Source of the DNA: DATHBR01 sp036389955
GTDB lineage: Bacteria > Myxococcota > Myxococcia > Myxococcales > Myxococcaceae
Assembly: GCA_036389955.1 (NCBI GenBank)
Contig: DASVVJ010001224.1
Coordinates: 1-9,667 of the forward strand
Direction: 5' to 3'
Length of the DNA stretch: 9,667 nt
The translations under genes and the position numbers were made by a program. Shown one piece after another: positions 6,464 through 9,667 of the stretch. The notes beneath the pieces were generated by a model. The model was not told where the DNA came from. It saw nothing but the letters and a program-made list of their open reading frames with translations, and ran no database searches. The number at the start of each line of letters is the position of its first letter. Position 1 is the stretch's first letter.

Positions 6464-7018
6464 ATGCGCCTTCCGTCCCTGTGTTGCCTGCTGTCCAGCC
6501 TGTTGCTGTGCGCCTGCATCGTCGAGGCTCCGGGTGGAGCCACCGAGGCAGAGCGCCGCCAGGCCACGGTGGCGAAGGTGCCGCCGCTGTCCATCAAGAC
6601 GGGCGCCAACCTGGGGAACAAGGTGGAGCTGGTGGGGGCCTCGGTGGAGCCGGGCCGCGTCGTTCCCGGGGAGCCGGCCCGCGTCACCCTGTACTTCAAG
6701 GTGCTCGAGCGCATCGACGACGACTACACCGTCTTCGTGCACGTGGAGGACGCGGACGGGCGGGTGGAGCGGATGAACCTGGACCACAAGCCGGCCAACG
6801 GCCTGTACCCCACCACCCAGTGGAAGCCGGGCGAGACGGTGAAGGACGAGTTCACGCTCTACTTGCCGCCCAGCACGCCCATCCGCTCGGTGAACATCTG
6901 GCTGGGGCTGTGGGAGCCGCGCACGGACACGCGCATGCCGCTGACCAACCCGGACGCGGTGCGCAACGACGGCAAGCACCGCCTCATGCTGGCGCAGGTG
7001 CCCGTGGCCCAGCGCTGA
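6464..7018 (+). CDS. Lipoprotein with Ig-like beta-sandwich domain
   Basis: A 184-residue protein. A hydrophobic signal (residues 4-17) leads to the lipobox L-C-A-C18; the signal is unusual in carrying further cysteines at 7, 8 and 16. After a short linker the mature part (about 48-180) reads as one beta-sandwich: 'VELVGASVEPGRVVPGEPAR', then 'YTVFVHVEDADGRV', D107-H-K-P, 'YPTTQWKPGETVKDEF', 'LYLPPSTPI' and 'IWLGLWEPRTDTRMPL'. The 'hFVHV-D-x-x-G ... D-x-x-P ... P-T-x-x-W-x-P-G-E-x-V-x-D' pattern recurs as an accessory Ig-like domain next to large membrane glycosyltransferases and in stand-alone lipoproteins. Its ligand is unknown. The chosen ATG is the only start that gives a signal peptide; the open frame before it lies antisense to ftsY and is not coding. 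It is divergent from ftsY. The gene is followed by the tandem palindromes. Confidence 0.85.
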   Translation: MRLPSLCCLLSSLLLCACIVEAPGGATEAERRQATVAKVPPLSIKTGANLGNKVELVGASVEPGRVVPGEPARVTLYFKVLERIDDDYTVFVHVEDADGRVERMNLDHKPANGLYPTTQWKPGETVKDEFTLYLPPSTPIRSVNIWLGLWEPRTDTRMPLTNPDAVRNDGKHRLMLAQVPVAQR

Positions 7019-7027
7019 AGGGAAAAA

Positions 7028-7093
7028 GCCGGAGCGGCCACTCCTAACCAGTTAGGACCGGCAAGCGGCCACTCCTAACCAGTTAGGACCGGC
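7028..7093. repeat. Two tandem 30-bp repeats, each with a 16-bp palindrome
   Basis: Two identical 30-bp copies lie at 7033-7062 and 7064-7093, with a 31-bp period. Each contains the perfect palindrome TCCTAAC-CA-GTTAGGA (7042-7057 and 7073-7088; 7-bp arms, 2-bp centre). The palindrome is flanked on its right by CCGGC, which for the first copy is also an inverted match to GCCGG at 7028-7032. A degraded third start, ATGGCCAC, follows at 7096-7103. There is no T-run after either palindrome, so they are not simple rho-independent terminators. The 31-bp period places both palindromes on the same face of the helix. They lie just 3' of the lipoprotein stop and about 150 bp before the kinase start. 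They could be tandem operator sites, transcript-end hairpins or a dispersed intergenic repeat; the sequence alone does not decide. Confidence 0.85.
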
Positions 7094-7108
7094 GAATGGC
7101 CACGGGCC

Positions 7109-7155
7109 CAGGAAGTTCAGGTGTTTAGGCTCACCGCGCGAGGCTGCACTTCCTG
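7109..7155. other. Inverted repeat upstream of the kinase gene
   Basis: CAGGAAGT (7109-7116) and ACTTCCTG (7148-7155) form a perfect 8-bp inverted repeat around a 31-nt loop. The stem can be extended by GCC/GGC with one bulged base. It lies in the region expected to hold the kinase promoter or 5' leader, about 80 bp before the start codon. It could form an RNA stem-loop or be a spaced protein-binding site. Function is unknown. Confidence 0.4.
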
Positions 7156-7235
7156 AGGCAGGGGGAGTCGCACCTACCCTTCATGGGAGAGTAGCTGCTG
7201 CGCCCACAGGCCTGGGCGATACTGGCCACCAGGGC

Positions 7236-8621
7236 ATGGAGCGCATGAGCACGACAGAGCTGGGCGCCGAACTGCTGCCGACGGGCAGCCAGATAGGCGC
7301 CTGGCGCGTGGTGAGCTGCGCGGGGCAGGGCATGTTCGGCACGGTGTACCGGGTGCGGCGTGCAGAGCCCGAGGCCCCGCAGCTGTTTGCGCTGAAGCTG
7401 GCCCACTACCCGAATGATCCGCGCTTTCAGCGGGAGGTGGAGCTGCTGCGGCGCATTCAGCACCCGAGCGTGCCCAGGCTGCATGATGCGGGGGTGTGGA
7501 AGCACGGCAGTGGGGAGCCGCGGGCCTACTTCGTGATGGACCTGGTGGAGGGGGCGCCGCTGTACGGGTGGGTAGCGGGGAGGCGGGTCAGCTCGCGCGA
7601 GGTGCTGAAGGTGGTGGGGCAGGTGGCCCGAGCGCTGGAGGCGACGCACGCGGTGGGCGGAGTGCATCGGGATGTAAAGGGCGACAACGTGCTGGTGCGC
7701 AGAGGGGACTTGGTCGCGGTGCTGGTGGACTTCGGAGCGGGGACGTACCGCGGAGCACCGGCGTTGACGTGGCATGCGCTGCCGCCCGGCACACCGCACT
7801 ACCGCAGCCCCCAGGCGCTGCGCTTCTTCGTGAGATGGCGGCCAGGCATCGCGCCCTATGAAGCCGGGCCCGCGGATGACTTGTACGCGCTGGGGGTGAT
7901 GGCCTACCGGCTGGTGACCGGAGAGTACCCACCGCCGCACTTGCAGGTGGAGGTGGGGGAGCGGGAGGAGGACGACACGCCGAAGTGGGTACCTCCGGAA
8001 CAGGTGGCGACGGTGAGCCGCAAGCTGGCGGCGCTCATCCGTCAGCTGCTTGCAGTGGAGCCCGAGGCACGGGGAAGTGCCCGGCAGGTGGCGGAGGCCG
8101 CTGAGCGTGCGGCTCGCACGGAGGGGCGGAGAGCCGATGTGCCCATCACTGCCCGCGCGGCCCGAAAGGGAACTGCGCTCCCGAAGTGGGCCAAGGCTGT
8201 GGGGCTGGAGTTGGTGAGAGCCAGTTGGCTGGCCGCAGCGGCCGTGGCGGGCATGGTGCTGGCGTTAACGGTGAGGCCCTATGTCGTGGAGGAGGGCGCG
8301 GGACGACAGCAGGCAGCCCAAGCTGGAGCGCAGCAGCGGAGCACGGTGGGGCTCGCGGAAGCAGAGCAGGTGAGGCAGGCCGTCGAGCCCACGCCGTCCG
8401 CCGAGAACAGCAGCATCAATCGGGAGATGCCCAAGGAACCGCTTCCCAGCCAACTCCGTGCGCCGTGCAAGGCCGAGTACGAAGAAGTGATCCGCGGTGG
8501 CTGCTGGGTGCCGATCGACAAGAAGAAGCCCCCCTGCGGCAAGGACGCCTATGACTGGGAGGGCAGGTGCTATGCGCCGAGTTATCCAGCCGGACGCCCA
8601 GCCACCTCAGGCACGCCGTGA
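7236..8621 (+). CDS. Transmembrane eukaryotic-type Ser/Thr protein kinase with Cys-rich tail
   Basis: A 461-residue Hanks-type kinase. The kinase domain spans about 21-290: glycine loop G30-Q-G-M-F-G35, catalytic lysine K54 in F-A-L-K, H144-R-D-V-K-G-D-N151, D165-F-G, a GTPHYRSPQ activation/P+1 segment (185-193), and D214-D-L-Y-A-L-G. All catalytic residues are present and it is an RD kinase, so it should be active and possibly regulated by activation-loop phosphorylation. A linker leads to one transmembrane helix (about 331-346). The outer part is a Gln/Ala-rich stretch followed by a small domain with four cysteines (411, 423, 434, 445) in G-G-C-W and G-R-C-Y-A-P contexts, probably two disulfides. 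Myxobacteria carry many such kinases with this tail; the signal sensed is unknown. A second ATG at 7245-7247 has AGGG 10 nt upstream and may be the true start (458 residues). It converges with the nuclease-like gene. Confidence 0.93.
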   Translation: MERMSTTELGAELLPTGSQIGAWRVVSCAGQGMFGTVYRVRRAEPEAPQLFALKLAHYPNDPRFQREVELLRRIQHPSVPRLHDAGVWKHGSGEPRAYFVMDLVEGAPLYGWVAGRRVSSREVLKVVGQVARALEATHAVGGVHRDVKGDNVLVRRGDLVAVLVDFGAGTYRGAPALTWHALPPGTPHYRSPQALRFFVRWRPGIAPYEAGPADDLYALGVMAYRLVTGEYPPPHLQVEVGEREEDDTPKWVPPEQVATVSRKLAALIRQLLAVEPEARGSARQVAEAAERAARTEGRRADVPITARAARKGTALPKWAKAVGLELVRASWLAAAAVAGMVLALTVRPYVVEEGAGRQQAAQAGAQQRSTVGLAEAEQVRQAVEPTPSAENSSINREMPKEPLPSQLRAPCKAEYEEVIRGGCWVPIDKKKPPCGKDAYDWEGRCYAPSYPAGRPATSGTP

Positions 8622-8687
8622 CGCTCAATGCTTCTGAATTCGCATCACAAGAGACCACTGTCGTCCGCTCCCATTCGCCGACAAGCT

Positions 8688-8719
8688 CTTAGCGGCGTCG
8701 TAAAGCCGGTTTCGCTAAG
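8688..8719 (+). terminator. Weak hairpin downstream of the kinase gene
   Basis: CTTAGCG (8688-8694) and CGCTAAG (8713-8719) form a perfect 7-bp inverted repeat with an 18-nt loop, 66 bp after the kinase stop. There is no T-run after it, so it is a poor intrinsic terminator. It may protect the 3' end, mark another site, or be chance. The surrounding stretch 8622-8775 holds no gene that I can support. Confidence 0.25.
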
Positions 8720-8756
8720 CACCGAAGAGAACGGCGAAGGGAAAGAACTGAAAGAG

Positions 8757-8775
8757 AGGCGTGGGCACCACGCCT
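8757..8775 (-). terminator. Candidate intrinsic terminator of the nuclease-like gene
   Basis: AGGCGTGG (8757-8764) and CCACGCCT (8768-8775) form an 8-bp perfect stem with a 3-nt loop. It directly adjoins the TAA of the minus-strand gene (8776-8778). Read on the minus strand, the stem is followed by a pyrimidine-rich run with CTCTTTC and TTCTTTCCC, as in a rho-independent terminator. On the plus strand it is followed only by TTTA, so any action on kinase transcripts would be weaker. Confidence 0.55.
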
Positions 8776-9667
8776 TTACGGCGCTGCACTTCCGCCTCCG
8801 GAACGACGGGCAGCAGCAGCCGCCGCCGGGGAAGGCGTCGAGGGAATCACTGCGATGTTGCAGACCTCGTAGGTGCGGCCTCCTTGGAGAATCGGTGGTA
8901 TCGGCGCAAGGTAATCCTCCGACACCAAGACGAGGTAGCGGTACGAGGAGAGCTCAAACCCAGCAAGAGTTTCCAGCGTGTACTTCTCGGCCTGTTCAAG
9001 GGCCTCGCGTGCGCGTGTTGCTGGATCGTCCTTCGCCCGGACCATCTTCCACTCGGTCAACACCATGGCATCAGCAGAGCGGAATGCCTCCTCTTCGTTT
9101 ACGCGCTCGCCCAGAATAAGGTCGGTCTTCCCTCCAGCGGCTTCGGCCTTGAAGGCCCAGATGCCGAACTGCAGCAGGTGAATTGCTCCGAGTTTTTCAC
9201 AGGCCTCCTCAGCGCGCGGCCCCTGGAACGCAGCAAGCCACCTCGCGCCGAACACTGTCTTGTCGGCCACAAGGCTGCGCTGCAAATGCGTGAACGCTCG
9301 ATCAACGATGCGTCTCGCTCGTGCCTGCTTGTCGGCAAGCAGGTAAGTAATGCGGGCCCGCACCCCGCTCAGCACCCCGCCCAAGAGCAACGCACCCTGA
9401 AGGCCGATGGCGCCGCCCTCAAACCTCTTGGTTTTGGACTGATCGGAGAGAAAGCTCGAAAGTGCTGCCTCTGCTAAGGGGGGGAGGTGGGTACTGAACC
9501 GCTTATGAAAGTCACCAAGGATAGAAAGCAGTGCCTTGAACTCCGGGACGAGAAGCTCGGTTGACGCTCCGTGGTACTCCTGAAGGCCACCGGAGCGAGC
9601 GTAGAGGTGGAGGGTGTCGAGGGCCGCTGAGAGTCGGGCGCACCAAGCCGTCCATTCGTCATGCCAG
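8776..9667 (-). CDS. PD-(D/E)XK nuclease-like protein, C-terminal part (5' end outside window)
   Basis: On the minus strand the frame is open from the right edge of the window to the TAA at 8776-8778, giving 296 visible residues; the true start lies beyond 9667. An internal TTG at 9388-9390 would give 204 residues, but the open, protein-like sequence continues well past it, so I treat the gene as partial. Motifs are G-K-T-D-L-I-L (Asp codon 9121-9123), V-L-T-E-W-K (Glu 9052-9054, Lys 9046-9048) and Q-A-E-K-Y (8992-8994 to 8980-8982). D, E-x-K and QxxxY in this order match the RecB-like branch of the PD-(D/E)XK nuclease fold. The preceding part is helical (R-A-R-I-T-Y-L-L-A-D-K-Q-A-R-A-R-R). 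The end is an Ala/Ser/Gly/Pro tail of about 20 residues, probably disordered. Codon use is less G+C-biased than in the upstream genes. The substrate is unknown; restriction or phage defence is possible but inferred only from fold and composition. Confidence 0.75.
   Translation of the reverse strand, partial: WHDEWTAWCARLSAALDTLHLYARSGGLQEYHGASTELLVPEFKALLSILGDFHKRFSTHLPPLAEAALSSFLSDQSKTKRFEGGAIGLQGALLLGGVLSGVRARITYLLADKQARARRIVDRAFTHLQRSLVADKTVFGARWLAAFQGPRAEEACEKLGAIHLLQFGIWAFKAEAAGGKTDLILGERVNEEEAFRSADAMVLTEWKMVRAKDDPATRAREALEQAEKYTLETLAGFELSSYRYLVLVSEDYLAPIPPILQGGRTYEVCNIAVIPSTPSPAAAAAARRSGGGSAAP

Noticed and set aside
6398..6979. N-terminal extension of ftsY in frame up to 6979
   Set aside because: It is antisense to the lipoprotein gene, has His/Arg/Val-rich non-protein-like sequence, and would bury the FtsY membrane anchor mid-protein.
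4382..7018. An 878-codon plus-strand open frame through the immunity gene, ftsY antisense and the Ig-like lipoprotein
   Set aside because: Most of it is Leu/Arg/His-rich antisense of ftsY. Only the last 184 codons, with their own signal peptide, look real and are annotated separately.
7033..7093. CRISPR array
   Set aside because: Two units separated by a single base have no spacers; the palindromic units are tandem repeats, not repeat-spacer structure.
8761..9477. A 238-codon plus-strand open frame at the right end
   Set aside because: The minus-strand frame is longer (open to the edge) and contains ordered nuclease motifs, while the plus-strand product has no recognisable features.

Overview
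The window looks like chromosomal DNA from a myxobacterium (Myxococcota, probably the Archangium/Cystobacter/Stigmatella side). The evidence is very high G+C with strong third-position bias, several lipoproteins, a PEGA-domain protein, a membrane-anchored eukaryotic-type Ser/Thr kinase with a small Cys-rich tail, and a lipoprotein of the DUF2380/TIGR02269 type, a family I know only from myxobacteria. The assignment rests on gene content and base composition; no database search was made.

Layout. (1) 1-410 is the 3' end of a PEGA-domain membrane protein. It converges with a small lipoprotein gene on the minus strand (413-1003). (2) A 54-bp divergent gap separates that gene from a secreted M1-family metallopeptidase (1058-2848). 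(3) Only 18 bp downstream lies a candidate polymorphic-toxin lipoprotein resembling SitA (2867-4297). It overlaps a small soluble protein by an ATGA junction (4294-4764), and that protein is the obvious candidate for its immunity partner. (4) ftsY, the signal-recognition-particle receptor, follows on the minus strand (4808-6397). Divergent from it is an Ig-like lipoprotein (6464-7018). (5) A 217-bp non-coding stretch carries two identical 30-bp tandem repeats, each holding a 16-bp palindrome, and then a separate long inverted repeat. (6) A transmembrane Ser/Thr kinase (7236-8621) converges on a gene that enters from the right edge on the minus strand. The visible 296 residues of that gene carry PD-(D/E)XK nuclease motifs including QxxxY (8776-9667). 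A hairpin terminator candidate lies at its 3' end.

How the parts may work together. ftsY is the one clear housekeeping gene. The 2867-4764 pair looks like a kin-discrimination toxin/immunity module: a lipoprotein carrier, a hydrophobic middle, a C-terminal HNH-like nuclease tip, and a translationally coupled partner. If the SitA comparison holds, the toxin would move between sibling cells by outer-membrane exchange. The usual upstream lipoprotein partner (SitB) is not visible. The right end (about 8.6-9.67 kb) is visibly less G+C-rich than the rest and carries the nuclease-like gene, so it may be the edge of an accessory or defence region.

The strongest leads for something undescribed are the toxin/immunity pair, the tandem palindromes ahead of the kinase, and the truncated-by-window PD-(D/E)XK protein.
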